DNA of 59,811 nucleotides from Rhodobacteraceae bacterium CG17_big_fil_post_rev_8_21_14_2_50_63_15 (GTDB lineage: Bacteria > Pseudomonadota > Alphaproteobacteria > Rhodobacterales > Rhodobacteraceae). The notes beneath the pieces are model-generated. The model searched no databases, was not told the DNA's origin, and was given only the letters and a program-made list of their open reading frames with translations. Both the position numbers and the translations under genes were made by a program. The stretch lies in NCBI GenBank assembly GCA_002783205.1, contig PFEY01000070.1, positions 12,295-72,105 on the forward strand. Direction: 5' to 3'. Positions 8,569-17,745 of this stretch are shown one piece after another (position 1 is the first letter of the stretch; each line of letters begins with the position of its first letter).

Positions 8569-10053
8569 TCAGAGGAAAGCCGTCTCCTCAAAACTGCGCA
8601 ATTTCCGGCTGTGGATGCGATCGAGCGGCATTTTGCGGAGTGATTCCATCGCACGGATCCCGATCATCAGGTGGCGCGCAACCTGGGATTTGTAGAATTC
8701 GGAGGCCATTCCGGGCAGTTTCAGTTCGCCCTGAAGCGGCTTGTCGGAGACGCAGAGGAGGGTGCCATAGGGCACCCGAAAGCGGAACCCGTTGGCCGCG
8801 ATGGTTGCACTTTCCATATCGAGTGCAACCGCGCGGGACTGGCTGAGACGCTGCACCGGGCCGGACTGATCGCGCAATTCCCAGTTGCGGTTGTCAACGC
8901 TGGCGACGGTACCGGTGCGCATCACCCGCTTGAGGTCGAAGCCGTCGAGCTGAGTTTCGACCGCGACAGCTTCCTGCAAGGCGATCTGGATCTCGGCCAG
9001 TGCCGGTATGGGCACCCAGGCCGGCAGGTCGGCATCGAGCACCCGGTCCTCGCGCAGATAGGCATGGGCCAGCACGAAATCACCGAGAGATTGCGAATTG
9101 CGCAGGCCCGCGCAATGGCCAACCATGATCCAGGCATGGGGGCGCAGCACCGCGATATGGTCGGTTGCGGTCTTGGCGTTCGAGGGGCCCACCCCGATAT
9201 TCACCAACGTGATGCCAGACCCGTCGGCGCGCTTGAGATGATAGGCGGGCATCTGCGGCAGTCGGTCGGGCACTGGGAGCGGCGCATCCCCGGAGGTGAT
9301 CAGCGCATTGCCGGTCGAGACGAAGGCGCTGTAGCCGCTATCCGGGTCGGCGAGCATTCGGCGGGCATAGGTCTCGAATTCCGCAACATAGAACTGGTAG
9401 TTGGTGAACAGAACGTAATTCTGAAAATGGCAGGGATCGGTCGCGGTGTAATGCGCGAGCCGGGCCAGCGAATAATCCACGCGCTGTGCCGTAAAGGGGG
9501 CAAGCGGCGCCGCGCCTTCCGCGTCGTGCTTCCATGTGCCGTTGACGATATGATCGTTGGTGGTCGAGAGATCCGGCACATCAAAGACATCGCGCAGGGT
9601 GAACTCGGCGCCACCTTCGCGTGGAACGCTCAGGTCTGCATCGCCCGCCACCGCGAAATGAACCGGCATCGGCGTGTCGGAGACGCGGACCCGGACCGGC
9701 ACGCCGTGATTGTCGATGAGCAGACCAAGCTGTTGTTCGAGATAGGCGCGAAAAAGATCGGGCCTGGTGATGGTGGTGGCATGGGTGCCGGGGCCGGAGA
9801 CATGACCAAAACTGAGCCGACTGTCGATCTTGGCATAGGTTGACGTGGTCAGGCGGATCTCTGGATAAAAGGCGCGGATGCGCCCGGTCGGGATCTCGCC
9901 TGCAAGGGCACGGGTGAAGGCGTCGCGAAGAAAGCCCGTGGCGGTGTCGTAGATCAGGCAGAGCCTGTCCACGGCGGCGCGGGCCTCGGTGAAATCCTGC
10001 GGGCCGGGGATGTCCGGTGAGGTGATCGTGCCGCTGAGGTCTCGCAATTGCAT
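8569..10053 (-). CDS. amn: AMP nucleosidase
   Basis: A 494-residue enzyme that hydrolyses AMP to adenine and ribose 5-phosphate, controlling the AMP pool. N-terminal Amn domain to about residue 190 (DTATGFLRDAFTRALAGEIP, AFYPEIRLTTSTYAKIDSRL), then a nucleoside phosphorylase fold (TLVNIGVGPSNAKTATDH, WIMVGHCAGLRNSQSLGDFV and the ALDMESATIAANG purine-binding segment). The start at 10053 has AGGG upstream; a TTG/ATG pair at 10110/10107 could add up to 19 residues. With adenine deaminase (42592-44286) the cell could convert AMP to hypoxanthine, though the genes are 32 kb apart. Confidence 0.93.
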   Translation of the reverse strand: MQLRDLSGTITSPDIPGPQDFTEARAAVDRLCLIYDTATGFLRDAFTRALAGEIPTGRIRAFYPEIRLTTSTYAKIDSRLSFGHVSGPGTHATTITRPDLFRAYLEQQLGLLIDNHGVPVRVRVSDTPMPVHFAVAGDADLSVPREGGAEFTLRDVFDVPDLSTTNDHIVNGTWKHDAEGAAPLAPFTAQRVDYSLARLAHYTATDPCHFQNYVLFTNYQFYVAEFETYARRMLADPDSGYSAFVSTGNALITSGDAPLPVPDRLPQMPAYHLKRADGSGITLVNIGVGPSNAKTATDHIAVLRPHAWIMVGHCAGLRNSQSLGDFVLAHAYLREDRVLDADLPAWVPIPALAEIQIALQEAVAVETQLDGFDLKRVMRTGTVASVDNRNWELRDQSGPVQRLSQSRAVALDMESATIAANGFRFRVPYGTLLCVSDKPLQGELKLPGMASEFYKSQVARHLMIGIRAMESLRKMPLDRIHSRKLRSFEETAFL

Positions 10054-10145
10054 CTCGCCCTGACTGCATGGTTGATGGTGCAGGTTGACACGGGCCGGGG
10101 GCGACATCAAGCTGATGCGAGAGAACCGGACGTCAAGGGCGCGGC

Positions 10146-10589
10146 ATGGACTTTGAGACGATCAGCCCGGCGGAGTTTGGCGCGACGCTGACCGGACTCG
10201 GGCTCAACCTTCTGGTGCGCGATGTGCGCACGGAGGCGGTGTTTCTGGCCGATGTCTTCGGCATGACCGCGCACCGGCAGAGTGCGGATTATGCGATCAT
10301 GGCCTATCACGGACAGATCCTGCAATTGCACGCGGATCAGACCTATGCGCGCCACCCGCTCTTTGATCTGCTGCCCGAGACCCCGCCACGCGGCACCGGC
10401 GCGTCGATCCATCTGTTTCAAAGCGATCCGGACAGAGCGGTGACACGGGCCGAGGCCATGGGCGCCGTGATCCTGCAATCGCCCACCAACAAGCCGCACG
10501 GGCTGCGCGAATGCTGTATTCTGTGCGACAACGGATATGCCTGGGTGGCCTCGCGCCCGCTCACATCTCAAGAAAGGGAGGCATCATGA
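10146..10589 (+). CDS. VOC (glyoxalase/bleomycin-resistance) family protein
   Basis: A 147-residue single-domain vicinal-oxygen-chelate protein. The segment LGLNLLVRDVRTEAVFLADVFG (residues 17-38) is the usual first beta-alpha unit, and GASIHLFQSDPDRAVTRAEA the second half. Known members are metal-dependent lyases, isomerases or dioxygenases, or drug-binding proteins; no specific reaction can be assigned. Its stop overlaps the ATG of the class II aldolase gene by 4 bases, so the two are translationally coupled and probably act on related small carbonyl compounds. Confidence 0.7.
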   Translation: MDFETISPAEFGATLTGLGLNLLVRDVRTEAVFLADVFGMTAHRQSADYAIMAYHGQILQLHADQTYARHPLFDLLPETPPRGTGASIHLFQSDPDRAVTRAEAMGAVILQSPTNKPHGLRECCILCDNGYAWVASRPLTSQEREAS

Positions 10590-11341
10590 CTGTGACCAAG
10601 CTCAAACCCAACATGGAGCACTGGCAAGAACGGGTGGACCTTGCTGCCGCATTCCGCTGGACTGCGCGATTGAACATGCATGAGGCGGTGGCCAATCATT
10701 TCAGCCTGGCGATCAACGCGGAGGGCACGCGATTTCTGATGAATCCCAACCAGATGCATTTTGCCCGCATCCGCGCGAGCGACCTGATCGAAGTCGATGC
10801 CAATGATCGAACGGTGCTGGACGGGCCGGATGCGCCGGACCCGACCGCCTGGGGGCTGCATGGCGGGTTGCACCGGCATTGCCGACATGCCCGCTGCGCC
10901 ATGCATGTCCATTCGATCCATGCCACCGTTCTGGCGTCGCTCGCGGATAGCCGCCTGCCGCCCATCGACCAGAACTGCGCCACGTTCTTCAACCGCTATG
11001 TGGTGGATGAAGCCTATGGCGGGCTGGCGTTTGAGGACGAAGGCGCGCGCTGTGCGCGGCTTCTGTCAGACCCCAGGAAGAAGGTGCTTCTGATGGGCAA
11101 TCATGGCGTGATGATCATCGGCGATACGGTGGCTGAGACGTTCAATCGGCTCTACTATTTCGAGCGCGCCGCCGAGACCTATATCCGCGCCTTGCAAACC
11201 GGGCGACCGCTGCGTGTCCTGTCAGATGAAGTGGCGGAGAAGACCGCGCGCGAACTCGATGACTATCCCGATCAGGCGGAGCGGCATCTGTCGGAGTTGA
11301 AGGCCATTCTGGATGGCGAGGGATCGGATTACGCCGCTTAG
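10586..11341 (+). CDS. class II aldolase/adducin family protein
   Basis: A 251-residue class II aldolase fold protein (about 20-215). Zn-ligand region AMHVHSIHATVLAS and the later NHGVMIIGDTVAETFNRLYYFERAAE are seen; relatives are fuculose- and ribulose-phosphate aldolases, or epimerases, but the phosphate-binding loops are not diagnostic here. The start at 10586 overlaps the VOC stop (ATGA) and has AAAGGGAGG upstream. Its stop codon overlaps that of the convergent transglycosylase gene by 4 bases. Substrate unknown. Confidence 0.8.
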   Translation: MTVTKLKPNMEHWQERVDLAAAFRWTARLNMHEAVANHFSLAINAEGTRFLMNPNQMHFARIRASDLIEVDANDRTVLDGPDAPDPTAWGLHGGLHRHCRHARCAMHVHSIHATVLASLADSRLPPIDQNCATFFNRYVVDEAYGGLAFEDEGARCARLLSDPRKKVLLMGNHGVMIIGDTVAETFNRLYYFERAAETYIRALQTGRPLRVLSDEVAEKTARELDDYPDQAERHLSELKAILDGEGSDYAA

Positions 11342-11823
11342 GCGCTGCGCAGTCCGGTTTCGACCAGAAGCCCCTTGCGTTTGGCCTCGTAGTAATAGCC
11401 GCGCGCATACCACATGATTGCCGCATCGTGGTTGCCATCGGCCACGAGATAGGCACCGCGCAGATACTTGACGCCGTATTTCAGATTGGTTTCGGCGTCG
11501 AGAAGATCGTTCGGCTGGCCCTGGAAGCCCATGTTCCGGGCGGTTTGCGGCAGGATCTGCAAGAGCCCGTAATAGGGGCCGTTGCGGGCGGCCGGATTGT
11601 GCGTGCTCTCGCGGATGGCGAGGCGATGGACGAGGCTGCGCGGCACGTTGTTGAGATCGGCATGTTTGTTGATGAGGCGGCGGAGTTCCGGTGTCTCGTT
11701 GGGATAGAGCGGCGGATCGAAAGGATCGCTGCGGCTCGAGAGGCTGGCATCCGGTTTTGCGCAGGCGGCGAGAGGGGCACTGGCGATCAGAGCGAGGATA
11801 CGGCGGCGGGACATCTCAGGCAT
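11338..11823 (-). CDS. SLT-type lytic transglycosylase lipoprotein
   Basis: A 161-residue peptidoglycan-cleaving protein. A lipoprotein signal is present (MSRRRILALIASAPLAAC, lipobox LAAC), so it should be anchored in a membrane facing the periplasm. The SLT domain covers about 50-150: the catalytic Glu lies in LAIRESTHNP, followed by GPYYGLLQILPQTARNMGF and LRGAYLVADGNHDAAI. Expected reaction: cleavage of the MurNAc-GlcNAc bond with 1,6-anhydro product. The start at 11823 has GGAG upstream; the frame opens further to 11940 without signal-like sequence. It diverges from the YeeZ-like gene (126 bp). Confidence 0.85.
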   Translation of the reverse strand: MPEMSRRRILALIASAPLAACAKPDASLSSRSDPFDPPLYPNETPELRRLINKHADLNNVPRSLVHRLAIRESTHNPAARNGPYYGLLQILPQTARNMGFQGQPNDLLDAETNLKYGVKYLRGAYLVADGNHDAAIMWYARGYYYEAKRKGLLVETGLRSA

Positions 11824-11949
11824 GGCGGCTCCGGAACTTGTTTCGGGCGCACAGTGCCTCCGAATTGCAATTTGCACCAGAGGCCTTGTGATGCACCGGC
11901 GAAAGCTCGCCACCTTGCCAAATTGAGCGATGCGGGCCATGTAAGGCCG

Positions 11950-12807
11950 ATGCGAGACACTTTGTTATCATTTGGGCATGGATACAGCGCGCGGGCTCTG
12001 GCGGCGCGTCTCGTGCCGCAGGGCTGGCAGATCTATGGCACGACGCGCGATGCGCACAAGGCAGAGGAACTTGCACGCGAGGGGGTGACGCCGGTGCTCT
12101 GGCCCGACGGCGACCTCGAAGCGGCCTTTCAGTCGGCGACACATCTCCTGATCTCCGCAGCGCCCGAGCCTGGCGGCGATCCCGTTCTGGCGCGGTGTCG
12201 TGCCGATATCGCGCGGATCGCACCACGTCTTGAATGGGTCGGCTATCTGTCGACAACCGGCGTTTATGGCGATCAACAGGGGGGCTGGGTGGACGAGGAA
12301 ACGCCGCTCACGCCCGCGACGCAACGCGGGAAGATGCGGCTGGAGGCTGAGGCCGAATGGCGCGCAATTCCGGGCCTGCCGCTGCATATCTTTCGTCTGG
12401 CGGGCATCTATGGCCCGGGGCGCGGTCCGTTCGAGAAGGTGCGCGACGGCACGGCCCGGCGGATCGTCAAGCCGGGGCAAGTCTTTAGCAGGATTCATGT
12501 CGAGGATATCGCGCAGGTGCTTGAGGCCTCGATCCGGCAGCCCGAACCGGGCGCCGTCTATAATGTTTGCGACGACGATCCGGCCCCGCCGCAGGACGTG
12601 ATCGGCTACGCGGCAGAGCTTTTGGGCCTGCCGCCACCGGAGGAGGTGGCCTTTGACGCCGCCGATATGACACCGATGGCGCGGTCGTTCTATGCTGAAT
12701 CAAAGCGCGTCTCGAACGCCCGGATCAAGACGGACTTGGGCGTGCGGTTGATTTATCCCGATTATCGCACCGGACTGCGCGCTTTGCTCGTGGCAGAGCG
12801 CGCCTAG
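11950..12807 (+). CDS. NAD(P)-dependent epimerase/dehydratase, YeeZ-like atypical SDR
   Basis: A 285-residue extended short-chain dehydrogenase fold. Residues 1-20 (LLSFGHGYSARALAARL) hold the nucleotide-binding loop in the GxGYxA form typical of YeeZ; WVGYLSTTGVYGDQQGGWVDE near 100 carries the substrate-side motif; LHIFRLAGIYGPGRGPF follows. Reaction unknown in characterised relatives. The start at 11950 follows AAGG and fits the family; the frame is open to 11428 through the antisense of the transglycosylase gene, which is a shadow. It converges on hutC with a 9-bp gap. Confidence 0.8.
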   Translation: MRDTLLSFGHGYSARALAARLVPQGWQIYGTTRDAHKAEELAREGVTPVLWPDGDLEAAFQSATHLLISAAPEPGGDPVLARCRADIARIAPRLEWVGYLSTTGVYGDQQGGWVDEETPLTPATQRGKMRLEAEAEWRAIPGLPLHIFRLAGIYGPGRGPFEKVRDGTARRIVKPGQVFSRIHVEDIAQVLEASIRQPEPGAVYNVCDDDPAPPQDVIGYAAELLGLPPPEEVAFDAADMTPMARSFYAESKRVSNARIKTDLGVRLIYPDYRTGLRALLVAERA

Positions 12808-12816
12808 GGCCGCGCC

Positions 12817-13530
12817 TCAGGACGGTGTCCCGATGCCGGTGGTGATGCTGTAGCCCGGCCCATAGCAGAGTCGGGCGAGTGTGACCGTGCGCTCGTGATC
12901 CCATGTCAGACGCTCGACCACGAAAACCGGTGCGCCGGGAGTCGTGCAGAGCAATTCCGCCTCTTGCGCCGTGGCGGCTGCGGCTGTGAAGCGGATGCTG
13001 CCATGGGTGTAGGGAATGGTCACGACCAGCCATTCGTTGGCGCTGAGCGTCTCGAAATCCTGTGCCGCAGCGGCAGGGGCCGTGGTGAGATTGATCCAGC
13101 GATCCTCAATCACGAAGGGCCTGGTCTCCGAAAGATGCAGGGCGGAGACATGGAGAGCGTCGCTGGCGGGGTTGATCCAGAGCGTGCGGGCGATTTCAGC
13201 GGGCGGGCGCAGGATGGCGCAACTCAGTCGCTGGTAGCCATAGCTCTGCCCGCGCTCTGTGATTTCCTGACGGATCACGGGAATGTCCAGCGTGGCGCGG
13301 CTCACCGGGTGCAGCGCAACGCGCGTGCCAGCCTTGCGGCGCCGTTCCAGAATGCCCATTTCGGCCAGGGCGCGCAGGGCGCGGTTGACTGTGGCGCGCG
13401 CGCATCCGAATTCGAGCGCAAGATCAGCCTCGTTCGGGATCACTGTTCCGGGCGGCCAGACCCGGGCATGGATGCGGCGCATCACCTCGTCCTGGATCGC
13501 CTGCCAGCTGTTGAATGTCAGGCCCGTCAT
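12817..13530 (-). CDS. hutC: histidine utilisation repressor, GntR/HutC family
   Basis: A 237-residue repressor. The GntR winged helix is at residues 8-75 (WQAIQDEVMRRIHARVWPPG, then FGCARATVNRALRALAEMGI) and a UTRA effector domain follows (about 95-232), which in HutC proteins binds urocanate and releases DNA. It sits in the hut locus, downstream of and overlapping hutF by 4 bases, so repressor and deiminase share a transcript. The palindrome at 14915-14932 is its probable operator, giving control of both divergent hut units and of its own synthesis. Confidence 0.93.
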   Translation of the reverse strand: MTGLTFNSWQAIQDEVMRRIHARVWPPGTVIPNEADLALEFGCARATVNRALRALAEMGILERRRKAGTRVALHPVSRATLDIPVIRQEITERGQSYGYQRLSCAILRPPAEIARTLWINPASDALHVSALHLSETRPFVIEDRWINLTTAPAAAAQDFETLSANEWLVVTIPYTHGSIRFTAAAATAQEAELLCTTPGAPVFVVERLTWDHERTVTLARLCYGPGYSITTGIGTPS

Positions 13531-14891
13531 AGCACATCCCGAAGCGGTGCCATAGCCGCCGCAAAGCGGCGGGTTATGCTGTCATGGGCGATATGGCGGC
13601 CCTCTTGCACCATATGGCGTCCGGCGGCCCAGACATCGCGGACCATATTGTCGTCGCCGGCGAAGATCCAGACATCGAGGCAGGTGTCGCCTGCGCGGTC
13701 GGTCAGATCCATATGGGTGTCGTCGAGTGCCATCAAGTCTGCGAGATAGCCGCGCGCGATCTGTCCGCTGTTGCGTCCTGCGGCCTGGGCGCCACCGAGT
13801 ATGGCGGCGTCAAGCAGGCGGCGTCCGGTGGAGGAGGCGGCCGTGGCGAGGGCCGCGCGGGAATGGTCGCGCAAACGCTGGGAATAGTCGAGCGTTCGCA
13901 ACTCCTCTGACAGGGCGATGCGGATGTTCGAATCCGACCCGATGGCGATATGGCCCTCTGAGCCCATCCAGCGCAGGCCGTCAAAGATGCCATCGCCAAG
14001 GTTCGATTCGGTGATTGGGCAGAGGCCCGCAACAGCGCCTGAGCGGGCAAGGGCAGTGGTCTCGTGCGGCTGCATCTGGGTGCAGTGGATGAGGCACCAT
14101 TGCGGTGTGATGTCGGTGTGGTCAAGAAGCCACTCGACCGGGCGCGCGCCATAGGCGGCCTCGACCTCGATGACCTCTGCCACCTGCTCTGCGAGGTGCA
14201 TGTGGATCGGACCGCCCTCGGCAAGCGATGCGGCCGTGCGGATCGCGTCTGGTGAAACTGCGCGCAGGCTGTGGGGCGCAATGCCGAGCCGCGCGTCGTG
14301 GGGCAAGGGAGAGAGGGCCGCGCGGCTGCGCTCGACGAGGCGTGCGAACTGGTCGGGAGTCGTGCCAAAACGGATCTGACCGGGGCCGAGCGGGCGACGA
14401 TCCACCCCGCCAAACTCGTAATGCACCGGCAGGAGGGTGAGGCCGATGCCGGTTTCTTGAGCCGCTGCCACAATGCGATGCGCCATTTCGGCAGGATCAT
14501 CATAGCTCCCGCCCCCCGGCCGGTGGTGCAGGTAGTGAAATTCGACATTGGTGGCGTAGCCGGATTCGAGCATTTCCATCTGCACCAGCGCTGCGATGGC
14601 CTGCACCTGATCGGGCGTGAGGTGATCGAGAAAACGATACATCAATTGCCGCCAAGTCCAGAACGTATCCATCGGATCGGGTCCTCGGGTCTCTGTCAGG
14701 CCGGCCATGGCGCGCTGAAAGGCGTGGGAATGGGCATTGGCGGGCGCGGGCAACAAGAGGCCGGTGCGGTGCCCCGAAGCCGGCGCGCCCGGGGTCACGC
14801 GCGCAATATGGCCGGTGTCGTCGGTTTCCACCAGAACGTCGCGCGCCCAACCGGCGGGCAGGAGCGCCTGGGAGGCCCAGATTCGTGTCAT
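13527..14891 (-). CDS. hutF: formimidoylglutamate deiminase
   Basis: A 454-residue amidohydrolase that converts N-formimidoyl-glutamate to N-formyl-glutamate plus ammonia, the fourth step of the five-step Hut pathway. Seen: PANAHSHAFQRAMAGLTETRG near residues 50-70 with the metal-binding HxH, WRQLMYRFLDHLTPDQ, and GICPI-like and GSDSN segments (AIGSDSNIRIALSEELR) near 320. The start at 14891 has AGGATGG upstream. It is transcribed divergently from hutI across the operator and forms a unit with hutC. The presence of HutF with HutG, and no HutG-type formiminoglutamase, defines the two-step branch that gives formate. Confidence 0.93.
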   Translation of the reverse strand: MTRIWASQALLPAGWARDVLVETDDTGHIARVTPGAPASGHRTGLLLPAPANAHSHAFQRAMAGLTETRGPDPMDTFWTWRQLMYRFLDHLTPDQVQAIAALVQMEMLESGYATNVEFHYLHHRPGGGSYDDPAEMAHRIVAAAQETGIGLTLLPVHYEFGGVDRRPLGPGQIRFGTTPDQFARLVERSRAALSPLPHDARLGIAPHSLRAVSPDAIRTAASLAEGGPIHMHLAEQVAEVIEVEAAYGARPVEWLLDHTDITPQWCLIHCTQMQPHETTALARSGAVAGLCPITESNLGDGIFDGLRWMGSEGHIAIGSDSNIRIALSEELRTLDYSQRLRDHSRAALATAASSTGRRLLDAAILGGAQAAGRNSGQIARGYLADLMALDDTHMDLTDRAGDTCLDVWIFAGDDNMVRDVWAAGRHMVQEGRHIAHDSITRRFAAAMAPLRDVL

Positions 14892-14904
14892 CGTCCATCC
14901 TGTC

Positions 14905-14932
14905 TTGACAGATTATTATGTATAGACATAAT
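14905..14932 (+). promoter_or_regulatory. sigma70-type promoter of hutIHGU
   Basis: TTGACA at 14905-14910, a 16-bp spacer, and CATAAT at 14927-14932, followed 39 bp later by the hutI start. The -35 is a perfect consensus match. The -10 lies wholly inside the palindrome, so bound HutC would block polymerase. Confidence 0.65.
14915..14932. promoter_or_regulatory. probable HutC operator
   Basis: ATTATGT, four bases (ATAG), ACATAAT: a palindrome with perfect 7-bp arms in the 79-bp hutF-hutI gap. The core GTATAGAC matches the GT-N-TA-N-AC pattern of GntR/HutC-family sites. One site can serve both divergent units. Confidence 0.75.
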
Positions 14933-14970
14933 TGCAGAGGACGACTCGGAAATCAAGAAGGGTCTTTGCC

Positions 14971-16158
14971 ATGTTGCTGAGAAATGCACGGATCGCGACG
15001 ATGGCGGGTGCGGCCTATGGGCTGATCGAGCGGGGTGCCGTGCTCATCGCGCAGGGACGGGTTGTCTGGACCGGGCCAGAGGCTGATTTGCCGACTCGCC
15101 ACGACGGACCGGAGGAGGATCTGGGCGGACGGCTGGTCACGCCTGCGCTGATCGATTGCCACACCCACATCGTGCATGGCGGCAACCGCGCCGCCGAGTT
15201 CGAGATGCGCCTGAATGGCGCGAGCTATGAACAGCTGGCACGGGCGGGCGGCGGCATCGTCTCGACTGTGCGCGCGACGCGGGCGGCGTCCGAGGACACG
15301 TTGCTGGCGGGTGCCCTGCGCTTTGTCGATGCGCTGATCGCCGAGGGCGTTTCGGTGATCGAGGTGAAATCCGGCTATGGGCTGGATATCGAAACAGAGG
15401 CAAGAATGCTGCGCGTGGCGCGCCGGATCGAGGATGTGCGACAGGTGCGGGTCAGGACATCCTTTCTCGGCGCCCATGCGCTGCCGGATGACTACAAGAA
15501 CCAAGCGGATGCGTATCTTTCCGAGGTCTGTCTGCCGGCACTGGAGGCCGCACATGCGGCGGGGCTTGTCGATGCGGTGGATGGGTTCTGTGAAGGCATC
15601 GCCTTTTCGCCCGAGGAAATGGCGCTGGTGTTCGACCGGGCGCGTGACCTCGGCCTGCCGGTCAAGCTGCATGCCGAGCAATTGAGCCATCTGGGTGGCA
15701 CGCAACTGGCGGCGCGCTACGGGGCCTTGTCGGCCGATCATGTGGAATATGCCGATGAGGCGGACGCAGAGGCGCTGGCGCGGTCGGGCAGCGTGGCGGT
15801 GATCCTGCCCGGTGCGTTCTACACCCTGCGCGAGACGCAGGTGCCGCCGATAGAGGCGTTCCGAAGGCATGGCGTGCCGATGGCGCTGGCCACCGATTGC
15901 AATCCCGGGTCGTCGCCGATGGCGTCACTGTTGTTGGCGATGAACATGGGGTGCACGCTGTTTCGGATGACGCCGGAGGAGGCGCTGGCCGGCGTGACCC
16001 GCCATGCGGCACGTGCGCTGGGGCTGGACGACTGTGGCATCATCGCGGTTGGCAAGCGCGCCGACCTCGCGGTCTGGACTGTAGAGCAGCCCGCCGAACT
16101 GTCTTATCGCATGGGTTACAACCCGCTCTATCGGCGGATTTTCGGGGGTGAGGCATGA
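14971..16158 (+). CDS. hutI: imidazolonepropionase
   Basis: A 395-residue metal-dependent amidohydrolase, third step of histidine degradation: 4-imidazolone-5-propionate to N-formimidoyl-glutamate. Metal ligands [10 protein letters not shown] at His64/His66, family segment [37 protein letters not shown] near residue 235 and [10 protein letters not shown] near 315 are all present. The start at 14971 has AAGAAGGG upstream; the frame is open to 14932, which lies inside the operator and cannot be the start. The stop overlaps the hutH start by 4 bases. Confidence 0.96.
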   Translation: MLLRNARIATMAGAAYGLIERGAVLIAQGRVVWTGPEADLPTRHDGPEEDLGGRLVTPALIDCHTHIVHGGNRAAEFEMRLNGASYEQLARAGGGIVSTVRATRAASEDTLLAGALRFVDALIAEGVSVIEVKSGYGLDIETEARMLRVARRIEDVRQVRVRTSFLGAHALPDDYKNQADAYLSEVCLPALEAAHAAGLVDAVDGFCEGIAFSPEEMALVFDRARDLGLPVKLHAEQLSHLGGTQLAARYGALSADHVEYADEADAEALARSGSVAVILPGAFYTLRETQVPPIEAFRRHGVPMALATDCNPGSSPMASLLLAMNMGCTLFRMTPEEALAGVTRHAARALGLDDCGIIAVGKRADLAVWTVEQPAELSYRMGYNPLYRRIFGGEA

Positions 16159-17696
16159 AAGAGGTCTTGATACCAGGGCAGGTGCGTCTGCCCACGCTGG
16201 AGGTGATCTGGCGCGAACAAAGAGCGGTGATGCTGGATCGAAGCGTGAAACCTGTGGTCGCTGCGGCACATGCGCTGGTGGCGCGAGCGGCGGCGGGGCA
16301 TGTGCCTGTGTATGGTGTCAATACCGGCTTTGGCAAACTCGCAAGTGTCAGGATTGCGCCGGAGAAAACCGAAGAATTGCAGCGTAACCTGATCCTGTCG
16401 CATTGCTGTGGTGTGGGCGAGGCGCTGGATCCGGCGACTGCCCGTCTGATGATGGTGCTCAAGGTGCTGAGCCTGGGACGCGGGGCCTCTGGCGTGGCGT
16501 GGTCCACAATTCAATTGATCGAGGACATGCTGGTGCACGGGGTCACGCCCGTGGTGCCGGTGCAGGGATCGGTGGGGGCCTCGGGAGATCTGGCACCCCT
16601 CGCACATATGGCAGCGGTGATGATCGGCGAGGGCGAGGCGTGGCATCACGGGATGCGCCTTCCGGGGGCTGAGGCGCTGGCGCGCGCCGGTCTCGCGCCG
16701 ATCGTGCTCGGCCCCAAGGAGGGGCTCGCTCTGATCAACGGGACGCAATTCTCTACCGCAGTTGCGCTGGTGGGGTTGTGGGGGGCATGGCGCTGCGCGC
16801 AGACCTGTGTGGTGACAGCGGCGCTCTCGACCGATGCGATCATGGGATCGACCGCGCCCTTGCTGGCGGCGATTCACGCCTTGCGCGGTCATCGCGGGCA
16901 GATCGAGGTTGCGCGTGCGCAGGCGGGGCTGATGGCAGGCTCGGAGATCCGCGAGAGCCACCGTGAGGGTGATACCCGTGTGCAGGACCCCTACTGCATC
17001 CGATGTCAGGCACAGGTCAGCGGTGCGGCGGTGGATCTGTTGCGGCGTGCGGGGGAGGTTCTGGAGATCGAGGCCAATGCGGTGACGGATAATCCGCTGG
17101 TGCTGGTCGATGCCTGCCATCCGGAGGGTGGCATGATCGTATCGGGCGGGAATTTCCATGCCGAACCCGTCGGTTTTGCGGCCGATCAGATTGCCATGGC
17201 GATTGCCGAGATCGGGGCAATCGCGCAGCGCCGCGTGGCCTTGATGGTCGATCCGACGCTGAGTTTCGATCTGCCGCCGTTCCTGACGCCCGAGCCGGGA
17301 TTGAATTCCGGGCTGATGATCGCCGAGGTCACGACCGCCGCGCTGATGAGCGAGAACAAGCATCTGGCCAATCCTTGCACGACCGACTCTACGCCGACGA
17401 GTGCCAATCAGGAAGATCATGTCAGCATGGCGGCCAATGCCGCGCGGCGGCTGAAGCGGATGACCGACAATCTCTGCGTGATCCTGGGGGTCGAGGCGAT
17501 TTGCGGCGCACAGGGCATCGGGTTTCGTGCGCCGTTGCAGACCAGTGCATCGCTGCGCCTGGTCATCGCCCGGCTGCGCGAGGCGATCCCCGTTCTGGTT
17601 GCAGACCGCTATCTCGCGCCGGATCTGGCGGCGGCGGCAGAGATGGTGCGCGAGGGCGATCTGGTCGGTGCCTCGGGGCTGGAGCTCTGGCTGTGA
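16155..17696 (+). CDS. hutH: histidine ammonia-lyase
   Basis: A 513-residue lyase, first step: L-histidine to trans-urocanate plus ammonia. The Ala142-Ser143-Gly144 triad in [14 protein letters not shown] makes the MIO prosthetic group, and Tyr53 in [11 protein letters not shown] is the catalytic tyrosine. [19 protein letters not shown] and [16 protein letters not shown] segments are in place. Length is normal (about 510). It is translationally coupled to hutI (ATGA). The next gene, hutG, follows after 49 bp that contain a dispersed repeat. Confidence 0.97.
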   Translation: MKEVLIPGQVRLPTLEVIWREQRAVMLDRSVKPVVAAAHALVARAAAGHVPVYGVNTGFGKLASVRIAPEKTEELQRNLILSHCCGVGEALDPATARLMMVLKVLSLGRGASGVAWSTIQLIEDMLVHGVTPVVPVQGSVGASGDLAPLAHMAAVMIGEGEAWHHGMRLPGAEALARAGLAPIVLGPKEGLALINGTQFSTAVALVGLWGAWRCAQTCVVTAALSTDAIMGSTAPLLAAIHALRGHRGQIEVARAQAGLMAGSEIRESHREGDTRVQDPYCIRCQAQVSGAAVDLLRRAGEVLEIEANAVTDNPLVLVDACHPEGGMIVSGGNFHAEPVGFAADQIAMAIAEIGAIAQRRVALMVDPTLSFDLPPFLTPEPGLNSGLMIAEVTTAALMSENKHLANPCTTDSTPTSANQEDHVSMAANAARRLKRMTDNLCVILGVEAICGAQGIGFRAPLQTSASLRLVIARLREAIPVLVADRYLAPDLAAAAEMVREGDLVGASGLELWL

Positions 17697-17708
17697 GGCA
17701 GAGGGTGC

Positions 17709-17745
17709 GATTTGAGTATTTCCGGAACAGTGAAAGGACGCTGTC
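17709..17745 (+). repeat. GAGTATTT-type intergenic repeat, copy 1, supplying the hutG ribosome-binding site
   Basis: TTGAGTATTT, three bases, GAAC, two bases, TGAAAGGAC, GCTGTC. A near copy lies at 42307-42343 on the other strand with the same spacing. Here GAAAGGA is 7 bases from the hutG ATG, so the repeat doubles as its Shine-Dalgarno region. Confidence 0.65.
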
